From Caldimicrobium sp. (GTDB lineage Bacteria; Desulfobacterota; Thermodesulfobacteria; Thermodesulfobacteriales; Thermodesulfobacteriaceae), in contig JANXCE010000001.1 in assembly GCA_025059715.1 (NCBI GenBank), positions 1-64,000 on the forward strand: a stretch of 64,000 nt of DNA, written 5' to 3'. Below, one piece after another: positions 1 through 7,991 of this stretch. A program made the translations under genes and the position numbers. Under the pieces are notes generated by a model. The model worked only from the letters and a program-made list of their open reading frames with translations, had not been told where the DNA came from and did no database searches. Position 1 is the stretch's first letter. Each line of letters starts with the position of its first letter.

Positions 1-3000
1 TTGTATGAGCCCACATACTTGGGTGTGAGTATTGTCCAGTCTTCCTCTCCATCTATGACACCGTACCATTCCTCAGAACTTTTTCCAAAGAGTATTGCCT
101 CTTGATCTAAAAAGGGTAGTCTCCCTCCAACATAGGAGTGTCCAACCCAAGGGTTGAAGTTAGAGGAGTAATTTCCATAGGTCAGCGTAGTAAGTATCCC
201 GATAATATTATCCTGATAAGTTGCATTAAGATAATAAAAAGTATTATTTAATGATACACTGGTGAGTCCATAAGAGTGATGACGGGTAAAAGTTGACGAA
301 GAGGGTGTGAAGTTTCCAAAACTAAAAAAATTCGTAAAATTACTTGCTGAAAGTCCTATGTGTTTCACATTATCCTTATCTAAATAAATTTCTCCGAGTT
401 CCCATATCCAATCTGAATCTGAATATATTTCAACTTCACTTAAGGTTCCTTGAGGACTGAGGTAAAATCCGTGGGCATAGGGTCTAAGTTGGGGTGAGGT
501 TGCATTTCTATAATAACCAGAAAGAAGCCCTATGAAAGTTCCATTTCCAAGGGGCGTTCCGTTTCCAGAGATAAGCGTGGGTTTAATTAAGCCATAATTA
601 TCCGTAGAATTTATAGTAGCGCTAAGAGTGATGGGATTATAAGCAAAATTCCAGAATGATCCATTGTTGAGGGTTGCATTGACCAAGATAGAACCTGTTA
701 AGTTCCCAATTTCATAAAGCCCACCTGTAGTAAGCCTAATTATATTGGCAGTAAAGTCAGAAATGCTTAGCGCAGAGGGATAACTCAGTATTTGGGGACT
801 GTGAGGGCCATAATTCATTACATAACCTGCACCTGTTCCCAAAAAAGTGCCGTTGTTGTAGAAGTTACCTGCGCCCCATCCTTCAAATCCAATATCATAT
901 ATACCTAAGACTCCAGTTCCGTTAATTAAGGCAGACCACTTATTATTTGACCACTGCCTCACGATGAACCGAGCACTAAGACCTCCACCAGTAAGTGTAG
1001 CATAGTCTCCGGTGCTAAGGGAATCTAAGTAAGTTCCGTATATTCCGTATATCTTATTTGTTGCCCAGAGGCGAGGGCTATGTCTGCTTGTGGGTGCTAA
1101 AAATACCACATCTTCCATAGTAAGACTGGGTATTTTTGTGCCACTACCAGTGAGCGTTACCCTTCCAACCTCTACCGAAGGAATTTGGAGATTCTTTAAG
1201 GCTATTCGGCCCTCATATGAATTTAAGAGCTCTAAAAGCTTATTCGTCTCCAGATATACTCCAGCCATAGGTATAAACCAATCGTAAGAAGTGAATGGCC
1301 CCTCCAATCTGGCATTACCCACTACGATGCCGGTCATTGGATTATTCACCTCCAGATTCGCCAGTGCACCATAAATGGGATAACCGTAAGAGGGATGACT
1401 GTAAAAGTGTTCAGTAAGTGAATAACCATATAGTATAAGTAAATTTCCAGTATTGCTTGAAGACATGACCTTAAGCTCATGTTCTGTATGACCATAAAGG
1501 TGAGTGGAATTACCCCACAAAACAAGATTAAAAGTTCCAAACTCTGGATGGCCAGTAATATGCTGAAATACAGGTGTTATGTAATTATATGAGGTGATAC
1601 TTCCATTAAAGTTAAGATAAAAGGTATAGACTTTGATGTTTCCAGTCAAAGTTCCATTAAAGTTGAATCCCGTGAGGCTAAAATCAGTGGAATTAGAAAC
1701 TCCAAGGGGGACTACATATAGGGGCAATTCACCCTCGTAAGCGTTAATCGAAGAATAAAAATAACGATCGTAATCATAGTTATTTAATAAAATGAGCCCT
1801 ATCTGATTGCTATTATTCTTAAAGAGTCCCGTGAATAATAGTAATGGAATATTACTAAATTCGCCACTAAATTCATTATAGAATCCTACAATATTTCCCT
1901 GAAAGGCACCCCCTTCGTAGCTCGTATAAGTGCTTGAATAGTCATTAAAACTTTTAACGGTAGATAGAATTAACTCCAAAGTGGAATTGCCACTGAGTCT
2001 ATCACCAAGCAGTAGGGTGAGAGCAGGTTTTCCTATAGTTGAATTCCAAAGAGAGGCCTCTGAGCCAAGATAGAAGGTTGCATTGGCGATAGGTAATGGA
2101 AAATTAGGGTTAAAGTAAGTAGAGTTTATGGTTTGAGCATAAAACTTTAGGGGTGATAAGTGAAAGGAACCAAGACTTACCATTTCATAAAAACTTGAGT
2201 TCTGCCCCAAGGGATAATTACCAATCATGTCTCCTTCGTAAAAGCCTATATGCTTTGGTGTGAGAATGCGCCACTCTTCATATCCAGTTATGGTTCCATT
2301 TGTCCAGTTTCCACTGCCACCTCCTACAAATCTTGCCTGTGCTCCTAAGAAGGGAAGCTCGCCCTTAACCATGTGGTTAAATTCATTTTCTTCACTAAGG
2401 GAGCCTGAGTAATTTCCATAATATAAGGTAGCAAGTATTCCTACAGTCCTTTCAGGAGTGTTGTTATACAGATAGTAAAAAGTATTATTTGAAATATATA
2501 TTTGAGGATTCCCATTTAAAGGTATGCCAGGTCCTATCCTCCATCCATATAGATTTATGGTGCTTGAAGGGGGAGAGTGGTTGCCAAAATGAAGGGAATT
2601 TCTGAAAGTTTCTGGCGATAGTCCTATATAAATAAATTCATCTCTATCTAAATACAATTTGCCATGAGCAAGAAAATTACCATGCTCGGTAGGGAGACTT
2701 TCACTAAATTCCATTTCCAGTCCTCCAACAGTGCCAGAGGGATCAAGATAAAATCCCAGAGCATGGGGTTTAAGATAGGAAGTATCTTCAATTCTTCTGT
2801 GGTATCCCGAAAGCAGTCCCACAAAAGTTCCGTTTGCTACAGGGGTTCCATTTCCCCTGATAAGAGTAGGTCCAATTAAACTGGAATTAGAGGTAACGGT
2901 TGCATTCAAAATAATGGGATTTATTGCAAAATTCCAGAGGGCTCCGCTGGTAGCATTAGATAGGTCCAGGAGGAGATGCCCAGTTAGGTTGCCAGAGGGG
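1..3000 (-). repeat. Large in-frame duplicated module (about 2.24-2.29 kb period) in the FecR protein
   Basis: Module 1 begins near base 3000 and module 2 near base 715 (reading leftward), the latter cut by the window edge. Matching protein landmarks include GNGTPVANGTFVGLLSGY (around 2800-2870) against GNGTPLGNGTFIGLLSGY (around 515-580), and ILTPKHIGFYEG (near 2240) against ILTPKYVGSY (near 5-35). The first pair is offset by 2289 bases (763 codons), the last by about 2235, so short in-frame indels have accumulated. The modules are diverged at DNA level, so this is an old duplication. Confidence 0.8.
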
Positions 3001-4145
3001 GTAGTAAATGTTCCAGGGGACACCAGGGAACTCGTAAAGAGTGTGGATATTTGATTAGACAAAAGTGGAGGTTCAGAGGCGGGCGGTTGAGAGGGCAAAA
3101 TTATCTCTGGATTAGTTTCTGTTATGGGTGGTGGGGTAGGAGTTGTTAATTCTGGGGGATTAATTAAAATAGTTTGAATTGGTTGAAAGGTTTGAGTTTG
3201 TATCAATTCTTCTGGTTTTATTAGCCCCTCGAGGGTGAACTTAGGGAGTTCGGTTGTTAGTGGCGGAGTTGTGGCAGGTTGCAAATCTGGAGTGGGAGGA
3301 GTAGTTGGTGAAATTTGGGTTGTTTGTTCTGTAGTAGGTTGAGCTAAAGTAACTGGTTGAGTTGGAGTGGGTTGTTCTGGTGAAGTTGTTTGTGCAGGTT
3401 GATCTCCCTGAGGAGGTTGGCCTGGTTGAGCTTGAGCCAAGCCCCCCTGATCTTCAGGCCTCTCTGGTGGAGTAGTTTCCACTCTTTTCTCTATATAGGT
3501 CTCCTTTTCAAGTTGTTTCATTTCTTTTTCAGTTGCGGCTCGGGGTGGAGCGGGAGGTTTTCCCTCGGATATGAAGGTTATTTGTCCGGGCTGGACTATT
3601 ACTACTTTGTCAGGTATCTGAGGATTATAAGTATAAACTTGGCCAGTTTTAACCAGAACTCCCGTTGCAACTCGTTCGTGAAAAACAAAGAAGTCGGTTC
3701 CCCTAACTCCTGCCACTGCCACGGGGGTTTTTATCTCAAATTTATGTTTCTTTGGATCCTGCTCTATTTTTTTACTGAGCTCTGGATTCACTTGGGCTTG
3801 AACCGTTCCCCTTTTGACTTCCAGAACCGCTCTGTTGGCCTCATCAAGTAGATATTCGCTTATGTCTACTCTTGATCTCTGGGCAACTCTAAGAACAGAA
3901 CCATCGGTGAAGGTTATCTCAAGCTTGGCACCACTTTTGGTTCTGAGGACATCTTTTTCGTAAATTAAATCGTTGAGTTTTAAAGGAATTGCCGGTATTT
4001 TCCCACCCCTCAGGACCTCCGCTACTCCCTCTATTCCAGTTACCTTTCCCACAGGCTTTGCTTGAAGGAGAGTAGCATTTAATATTAAAAAAACAAGCAA
4101 AGAAATAAGGACCAGGATAATTTTCCTAACATACACAATATTCAT
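1..4145 (-). CDS. Giant secreted FecR-domain repeat protein (partial, runs off left edge)
   Basis: An uninterrupted minus-strand frame starts at ATG 4143-4145 and continues past base 1, giving at least 1381 residues. I translated it at several points and saw no stop. The N-terminus (MNIVYVRK then a long hydrophobic run to about residue 30) looks like a signal peptide. Residues about 31-200 form a FecR-type domain (PF04773-like), with the hallmark TPVAVAGVRGTDFFV. A Pro/Thr/Gln-rich linker follows (about 205-365). The rest is a long beta-rich, Asn/Gly/Thr/Tyr-rich region with few Cys or Lys, built from a roughly 760-residue module repeated at least once. The upstream neighbour on the same strand, 10 bp away, is a TPR/outer-membrane barrel gene, so the pair may be a surface protein and its assembly or export partner (inference). 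The true C-terminus and any anchoring domain lie outside the window. Confidence 0.85.
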   Translation of the reverse strand, partial: MNIVYVRKIILVLISLLVFLILNATLLQAKPVGKVTGIEGVAEVLRGGKIPAIPLKLNDLIYEKDVLRTKSGAKLEITFTDGSVLRVAQRSRVDISEYLLDEANRAVLEVKRGTVQAQVNPELSKKIEQDPKKHKFEIKTPVAVAGVRGTDFFVFHERVATGVLVKTGQVYTYNPQIPDKVVIVQPGQITFISEGKPPAPPRAATEKEMKQLEKETYIEKRVETTPPERPEDQGGLAQAQPGQPPQGDQPAQTTSPEQPTPTQPVTLAQPTTEQTTQISPTTPPTPDLQPATTPPLTTELPKFTLEGLIKPEELIQTQTFQPIQTILINPPELTTPTPPPITETNPEIILPSQPPASEPPLLSNQISTLFTSSLVSPGTFTTPSGNLTGHLLLDLSNATSGALWNFAINPIILNATVTSNSSLIGPTLIRGNGTPVANGTFVGLLSGYHRRIEDTSYLKPHALGFYLDPSGTVGGLEMEFSESLPTEHGNFLAHGKLYLDRDEFIYIGLSPETFRNSLHFGNHSPPSSTINLYGWRIGPGIPLNGNPQIYISNNTFYYLYNNTPERTVGILATLYYGNYSGSLSEENEFNHMVKGELPFLGAQARFVGGGSGNWTNGTITGYEEWRILTPKHIGFYEGDMIGNYPLGQNSSFYEMVSLGSFHLSPLKFYAQTINSTYFNPNFPLPIANATFYLGSEASLWNSTIGKPALTLLLGDRLSGNSTLELILSTVKSFNDYSSTYTSYEGGAFQGNIVGFYNEFSGEFSNIPLLLFTGLFKNNSNQIGLILLNNYDYDRYFYSSINAYEGELPLYVVPLGVSNSTDFSLTGFNFNGTLTGNIKVYTFYLNFNGSITSYNYITPVFQHITGHPEFGTFNLVLWGNSTHLYGHTEHELKVMSSSNTGNLLILYGYSLTEHFYSHPSYGYPIYGALANLEVNNPMTGIVVGNARLEGPFTSYDWFIPMAGVYLETNKLLELLNSYEGRIALKNLQIPSVEVGRVTLTGSGTKIPSLTMEDVVFLAPTSRHSPRLWATNKIYGIYGTYLDSLSTGDYATLTGGGLSARFIVRQWSNNKWSALINGTGVLGIYDIGFEGWGAGNFYNNGTFLGTGAGYVMNYGPHSPQILSYPSALSISDFTANIIRLTTGGLYEIGNLTGSILVNATLNNGSFWNFAYNPITLSATINSTDNYGLIKPTLISGNGTPLGNGTFIGLLSGYYRNATSPQLRPYAHGFYLSPQGTLSEVEIYSDSDWIWELGEIYLDKDNVKHIGLSASNFTNFFSFGNFTPSSSTFTRHHSYGLTSVSLNNTFYYLNATYQDNIIGILTTLTYGNYSSNFNPWVGHSYVGGRLPFLDQEAILFGKSSEEWYGVIDGEEDWTILTPKYVGSY

Positions 4146-4155
4146 AATTATACCC

Positions 4156-5028
4156 CTAAAACTCATAATCAATCCCTATGGAAAAGGGTTTTTTGTCATA
4201 ATCGTAAACCTTTATGTTGGATTTGTTTCTAATGTAAACTCCTTGACAATTGATGCTCAGTCCTCTATATAGGATCCATCTTAAAAGAAAACCACCTGTC
4301 ATTTGGGTATCCTTTCTTTTTTTTCCAAACACAGTATGGACATAATTGAATCTTAGAGTTGAATAGTCTCCAAAAAGTGAAAGACTTAATTTTTTATGAA
4401 GGGGGATAAGAACTGTTCCAGAAAGTTTATCCCCTTTATTTTTCCAGTTTTTACCCTTAGCTTCGTTAATTTGATGTTCGTATCTTAGGTTAACCATTCC
4501 CCGACCCTCGGCAAAGCTGTAAATATAACCTAAACCAAAGTTGTAATGGGTTGAAGTTCTGCTCTCTTCCTCTTCTCTCTGCCAAGGATATTTTCTAATC
4601 ATTCTGGTTTTGCCATAACCAGTATAAAATTGAGAGAGGTGATTCTCCATGAGAATTAAATTCAAGCTGGGTTTTAAGGAATAGTTTTCTGAATATTCCT
4701 TTTCGTCAAGCCAATTTCGGGTGTAGGAGGTAGGTATAGAAAACATGCCCTTTGGAAGGTGAAATCCTGGAATACCTAAAAAGGTAATACTTTTGGTATT
4801 TAAATTGTCAAATCTTCCATAGTAGCTTGTGCTGAGATGGGATTGGAAATTGAAATACCATGGGGGTTCTATTAGAGGTTGAATCTCTAATCTAAGGGAG
4901 CCTGAATTTATAGTGTCATAGGCTCTTTTGACTATGGTTCCATCTGCTCCAACTGCGTTGTCATCATATTGATAATTAAGGGAAAGTCCTATCTTTAAAA
5001 ATTTATGTTCTTTAATTAGCCGTTCCAA
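4156..5028 (-). CDS. C-terminal beta-barrel fragment of the interrupted TPR-barrel protein
   Basis: This is the region after the in-frame TAG, counted from the first possible TTG start at 5026-5028 (290 residues). That TTG has no clear ribosome site and no signal peptide, so independent synthesis of a functional outer-membrane barrel is unlikely. The sequence shows repeated amphipathic beta strands (SLNYQYDDNAV, SLSLFGDYSTLRFNYV, GLSINCQGVYIRN) and a C-terminal Phe. I interpret it as the barrel half of the upstream TPR gene rather than a separate gene. Confidence 0.6.
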   Translation of the reverse strand: MERLIKEHKFLKIGLSLNYQYDDNAVGADGTIVKRAYDTINSGSLRLEIQPLIEPPWYFNFQSHLSTSYYGRFDNLNTKSITFLGIPGFHLPKGMFSIPTSYTRNWLDEKEYSENYSLKPSLNLILMENHLSQFYTGYGKTRMIRKYPWQREEEESRTSTHYNFGLGYIYSFAEGRGMVNLRYEHQINEAKGKNWKNKGDKLSGTVLIPLHKKLSLSLFGDYSTLRFNYVHTVFGKKRKDTQMTGGFLLRWILYRGLSINCQGVYIRNKSNIKVYDYDKKPFSIGIDYEF

Positions 5029-5148
5029 AGCTCGCTCATACTCCTTGGCAAACTCTGCAAGTTCACTTTTAGGGTCTATAGAAGTAACGATTTTAAGAGT
5101 TTGTAGAGCAGTTTTAAATTTTCTCTTCTTTATTTGAGCTAAAGCTAT

Positions 5149-5655
5149 CTAGAGATTAGCCGCCTGTTCCAAGGTGGGATCTAATTTTTTGGCTTCTTCA
5201 AAAGCTATGATAGCCTTGTCAATCTTGCCCTCCCTGAGGTGTAATAGCCCCTTGAGAAAGCTCACCTGAGCCGGTCTAACCTTTTCACCTTCTGCTTTAG
5301 CAAGCCAAAATTGGGCTTCCTTAAGATTATCCAGGGTAAGGAGAAGCTCTATTAGATCAAAATAGGCCTCTATTACTGGTGGTTGCAAAGTTACTGCCCG
5401 TTTGAATTCTTCAATAGAAGCTCTGATTTCTCCCATTTGTCTCAGTGTAAGGCCAAGAAAGTAGGCAACTAAAGCCGACTCTGGATTTTGTGCTTTAGCT
5501 ATTTTCAAACTTTCAAGGGCTTCCTCGTAATTTTCTGCCTGAAACTGCCTTATTCCCTCTTCCAACGGATTTGTCTGAGAATAAACTAAGCTAAAAAGGG
5601 CGCATAGGATTAAAAGGGAAAATAATGTAGTTAATATCGTCTTCCTTCTAAACAC
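5149..5655 (-). CDS. N-terminal fragment of the interrupted TPR-barrel protein (signal peptide and TPRs)
   Basis: This is the part that would be translated if the TAG at 5149-5151 terminates: 168 residues. It has a GTG start preceded by a GAAG-type ribosome site, a hydrophobic signal segment (about residues 6-26, ending near VYSQ), and about four TPR motifs (for example NYEEALESLKIAKAQNPES and GKIDKAIIAFEEAKKLDP). Without the downstream barrel it would be a small periplasmic TPR protein. A sigma-70 type promoter lies 25 bp upstream. Confidence 0.75.
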   Translation of the reverse strand: MFRRKTILTTLFSLLILCALFSLVYSQTNPLEEGIRQFQAENYEEALESLKIAKAQNPESALVAYFLGLTLRQMGEIRASIEEFKRAVTLQPPVIEAYFDLIELLLTLDNLKEAQFWLAKAEGEKVRPAQVSFLKGLLHLREGKIDKAIIAFEEAKKLDPTLEQAANL

Positions 5656-5680
5656 AATCTTCTTCCATTTTTTAGCAATT

Positions 5681-5708
5681 ATTATATTGTAATTTATTAA
5701 CGAGTCAA
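5681..5708 (-). promoter_or_regulatory. Sigma-70 type promoter for the TPR-barrel/FecR unit
   Basis: On the minus strand TTGACT (plus 5703-5708) and TATAAT (plus 5681-5686) are separated by 16 bp. The -10 box ends 25 bp before the GTG start of the TPR gene. It would drive the TPR-barrel gene and the FecR gene, which are separated by only 10 bp. Confidence 0.7.
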
Positions 5709-6231
5709 GATAAAAAATGCATAAGTTTTACTATCTTATAGAAATATATCTATCACTGCAGAGTATTCTCAACAAAGAGGGAAAAAAGTCGAAGGTAAGT
5801 ATGGAATCAAGATGCAAAGAAATCTTGAGAGACTCAACTCAACTAAACTGAGAATATCAAGAGGAAAGCACAAAAGCATTGGCGGGAGAGGTTGTGGATT
5901 TTATTAGAGATTGATTTGGTGAAAAGAGAGGAATGAAGCGGTCTCAGTATTGAAGATAGGGAGGAGAATAAGGTATTTGAAAGATAGGGGGTAACTTCGA
6001 GGGAAGGCAGAAGTGAGATTAAGCTTATATGCAAATTTGATTATCCGAGGAATCCGAAGGGGGAATAGATATGTAGTGCGATTAAATAGGACGATAGATG
6101 CGGATCTGATATAATATATGGAGGAGTTGGGGTATGATATATTGGGGTTTAATAGGGAGCTGATGAAGTATTTGTTGTGGGATAAAGTGGAGAGGTGGCC
6201 TTATGGATTGAATTGAGCTTATACATAAGGC
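5709..6231. other. Long non-coding stretch with a decayed transposase
   Basis: About 520 bp without an intact gene between two divergent units. The right-hand part (about 5990-6215) holds a recognisable transposase fragment on the plus strand. The left part (5709-5980) is purine-rich on the plus strand and may be earlier, unrecognisable parts of the same element. I found no terminal inverted repeats or target duplication. Confidence 0.5.
5990..6216 (+). pseudogene. Eroded integrase-core transposase remnant (C-terminal end)
   Basis: Allowing one extra G near base 6060, the plus strand reads YPRNPKGNRYVVRLNRTI, then a stop, then YMEELGYDILGFNREL, MKYLLWDKVERWPYGLN and a terminal TGA. This parallels the conserved C-terminal part of IS481/IS3-type rve transposases (YPRNPK..AYVERFNRTIQEE, then ..FN..L..YL.WYNTERPH.GL). 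The catalytic Glu position (VERFNRTI) is Val-Val-Arg here, and the NTERPH motif has decayed. With at least one frameshift and one internal stop it is a dead copy. Family assignment is from the motif pattern only. Confidence 0.55.
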
Positions 6232-6259
6232 TTGTTTTTTAGTAGAGTGCTATTATACT
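6232..6259 (+). promoter_or_regulatory. Candidate promoter for the coiled-coil gene
   Basis: TTGTTT (6232-6237) and TATACT (6254-6259) are spaced by 16 bp, 33 bp upstream of the ATG at 6293. The -35 is imperfect and the -10 is good. Confidence 0.4.
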
Positions 6260-6292
6260 TATTGAATATGGCTTAGATTGAGGGGTGAACAG

Positions 6293-6805
6293 ATGAATGG
6301 AGTGGAAGTTTTGAGTCAGAGTGAGTTAAAGGAGTGGATGGCTTCCATAGTGGAAGAGGTGATAAAGGAAAAGCTGAAGGAGTTTATAATTAAGCATGAG
6401 CGGGAGACAAGGGAGATCTCCTTAGTGGAGAGGCTATTAAGGTTGGAGGAAGAGTTAAAGTTTTTGAGGCAGTTAGAGGAGGAGAGATTTTCCGCCTTGT
6501 TAAAGGAAATGAACACCCGTTTTGAAGCCATGAATGCCCGTTTTGAAGCTCTGCAAAAGGAAATGAACACCCGTTTTGAAGCCATGAATGCCCGTTTTGA
6601 AGCTCTGCAAAAGGAGATGAACACCCGTTTTGAAGCTCTGCAAAAGGAAATGGATACCCGCTTTGAGGCAATGAATACCCGTTTTGAGGCCATGAATGCT
6701 CGTTTTGAGGCCTTAGATAGAAGATTTAACTTCCTGCAGTGGTTAATTGTAGCAGGTTTTTCCTTTTTGAGCCTTCTTCTTGTTTTAATAAGATTTGGAT
6801 CCTAA
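6293..6805 (+). CDS. Repeat-rich coiled-coil protein with C-terminal membrane anchor
   Basis: About 170 residues. I chose ATG 6293 because AGGGGTGA sits just upstream; an in-frame TTG at 6278 would add five residues. The N-terminal half is a charged helix (SELKEWMASIVEEVIKEKLKEF). It is followed by a coiled coil of near-identical MNTRFEA / MNARFEA / LQKE units (residues about 73-140). It ends in one hydrophobic segment (FLQWLIVAGFSFLSLLLVLI) and a short tail, so it is probably anchored in the inner membrane with the coil on one face. No enzymatic domain is visible. Similar RFE-repeat proteins are common in thermophilic bacteria, but their function is unknown to me. It stands alone beside a decayed transposase. 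Confidence 0.7.
   Translation: MNGVEVLSQSELKEWMASIVEEVIKEKLKEFIIKHERETREISLVERLLRLEEELKFLRQLEEERFSALLKEMNTRFEAMNARFEALQKEMNTRFEAMNARFEALQKEMNTRFEALQKEMDTRFEAMNTRFEAMNARFEALDRRFNFLQWLIVAGFSFLSLLLVLIRFGS
6509..6712 (+). repeat. Tandem coding repeat, 54-bp unit with 21-bp sub-units
   Basis: The unit encodes MNTRFEAMNARFEALQKE (18 residues, 7+7+4). Two copies are nearly identical at DNA level, followed by a shortened copy (MNTRFEALQKE) and by degenerate MDTRFEA/MNTRFEA/MNARFEA 7-mers. Such high DNA identity suggests recent slippage or unequal exchange, so copy number may vary between strains. Confidence 0.8.
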
Positions 6806-7148
6806 ATCTTTAATAATTGGGTTCAAAATCTTCTCCGGAGTTATTTCTGCATCACTCTGCTGCTTCCCTTATTTTACCACCACATCCTCTATTATATAAA
6901 ATATATAAAATATAAACTATAACTAACTGCCAAGTTTTCCTTCCCTTTACTAAAAAGGGGACAACTTAGTTTGCCACGACTCTATCTCCTAATGGGAGTC
7001 AAATTGGCAATTCTGCTTATGCTCTTTTTAGAGGGAAGCTTCTACAAAAAGCAAGAGAGCGTTTATGTTGGAGGATAGAGGGAAGATTAAAGCCTGAAGG
7101 CTAAAGTCATGGAAGGGCAACATTTTTTAGAGAGAGTCCCTGATAATG
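6806..7148. other. Gene-free spacer between two tail-to-tail genes
   Basis: 343 bp with no convincing coding frame. An AT-rich block lies at about 6892-6930. A short imperfect hairpin, CTCC-TAAT-GGGAG, lies near 6987-7000, without a T-tract. I see no RNA gene or clear terminator. Confidence 0.4.
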
Positions 7149-7964
7149 TCATAAAATTTGATTTAAAAACTTCTTTAAAGAAATCCTCTTGCCCTTTAGA
7201 CCAAATTTTTCTCTAATTTTTTTTCGGTAAAAGTTTACTGCATCTTTGCTTAAATTAAGGAGCTTACAAATTTCCTCCGAGGAGTGGCCTTCTTTCACCA
7301 TCAGGGCAACTTGAGCCTCCTTGGTGCTTAAATTAGCTAAGGGATGAAGCTTTCGCATCCTATCTTCCTTTAGTTTTTTTATCTCTTCCAGGGTTTTTCT
7401 TCGAAGGTGTTCGAGCTCAGAGGGAAGCTTATCTTGAAGTAACTCCAGAAAGGGTAGGACTATTTTGTCTAAGGATGTTAATTCATTTATATGAAGAGAA
7501 GTTCCCTTTTCTTCTTTCAAAGGGCTTTGGGGAGATCTTCCCTCGGAAGAACTCTTCTCTGAAGGAACATCTACTGATAGGATTTCCTCGTGGTAGATAA
7601 CGAATAGCTTAGGTTTGACTGGGAGGGGAAAAAAGGTTAGAAGATATTTTTTTAGGCTTCCATCAGGCTCATAAAAGGCATATGGCTTTCTAAAGTAGGA
7701 TAGGTCTCCCCTAAGGACCTTCTCCAGCCCTTCTTTTATCTCCTTTGCTTGTGGCTTTTCTTCCTCAGATACCCCCTCCAAAAGTTTAAAGTAATTATAG
7801 CCTATACAGTCCGCTCTGGCTATTAACCCTCTGGTTAAAGCTGACTCCTGCCAGGTCTTATTTGTGGCTAAAATGTTTCCCCTCTCGTCAAGAACTGCTA
7901 TGTAGCCTGGGAATCTCTCAAAAAACGCAAGATAGATCTTAGGTTTAAGGGTAAATTTCCTCAT
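7149..7964 (-). CDS. PAS-domain LuxR-type transcriptional regulator
   Basis: 271 residues. Residues about 12-125 look like a PAS sensor domain (GYIAVLDERGNILATNKTW, and CIGYNYFKL as a variant PAS core). A Ser/Glu-rich linker follows (about 132-160), then a helical segment. The C-terminal GerE/LuxR helix-turn-helix (about 208-260) has LSTKEAQVALMVKEGHSSEEI and LNLSKDAVNFYRKKIREKFGL. No receiver domain or kinase is present, so the signal is probably sensed directly by the PAS domain (heme, flavin or a small ligand, undetermined). The gene lies 27 bp downstream of fabH on the same strand, so it may be read from the fatty-acid operon. Its targets are unknown. Confidence 0.8.
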   Translation of the reverse strand: MRKFTLKPKIYLAFFERFPGYIAVLDERGNILATNKTWQESALTRGLIARADCIGYNYFKLLEGVSEEEKPQAKEIKEGLEKVLRGDLSYFRKPYAFYEPDGSLKKYLLTFFPLPVKPKLFVIYHEEILSVDVPSEKSSSEGRSPQSPLKEEKGTSLHINELTSLDKIVLPFLELLQDKLPSELEHLRRKTLEEIKKLKEDRMRKLHPLANLSTKEAQVALMVKEGHSSEEICKLLNLSKDAVNFYRKKIREKFGLKGKRISLKKFLNQIL

Positions 7965-7991
7965 GCTATAAATTTATCAAATGCTACCTCT

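Larger units (their letters stand above)
4156..5655 (-). pseudogene. TPR plus outer-membrane beta-barrel protein, interrupted by one in-frame TAG
   Basis: Read leftward from GTG 5653-5655, the frame gives a signal peptide, TPR repeats, then a TAG at 5149-5151. The same frame then continues without another stop to the TAA at 4156. The peptide on either side of the stop (QAANL, then IALAQIKKRKF and a further TPR-like helix pair) reads as one continuous TPR domain. The C-terminal 290 residues are rich in alternating aromatic strands and end in YEF, the terminal Phe typical of outer-membrane barrels. The order TPR-then-barrel resembles Slam-type (surface lipoprotein assembly modifier) proteins, but this is by architecture only. 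A CAG-to-TAG change (Gln) would explain the break. It could be a recent nonsense mutation, a sequencing error, or readthrough. Confidence 0.75.

Noticed and set aside
3390-3851. Plus-strand open frame of 153 codons
   Set aside because: It is antisense to the FecR domain and linker of the giant minus-strand gene, and its composition is that of an out-of-frame reading.
5149-5151. TAG as a pyrrolysine codon
   Set aside because: I see no pyl genes or methylamine methyltransferase context, and CAG-to-TAG is simpler. Readthrough cannot be excluded from sequence.
6316-6693. Two minus-strand open frames with repeated FISFCRASKR-like units
   Set aside because: They are antisense shadows of the coiled-coil repeats on the plus strand and have no ribosome site.
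6509-6712. CRISPR-like repeat array
   Set aside because: The repeats are contiguous, in-frame and coding, with no spacers.
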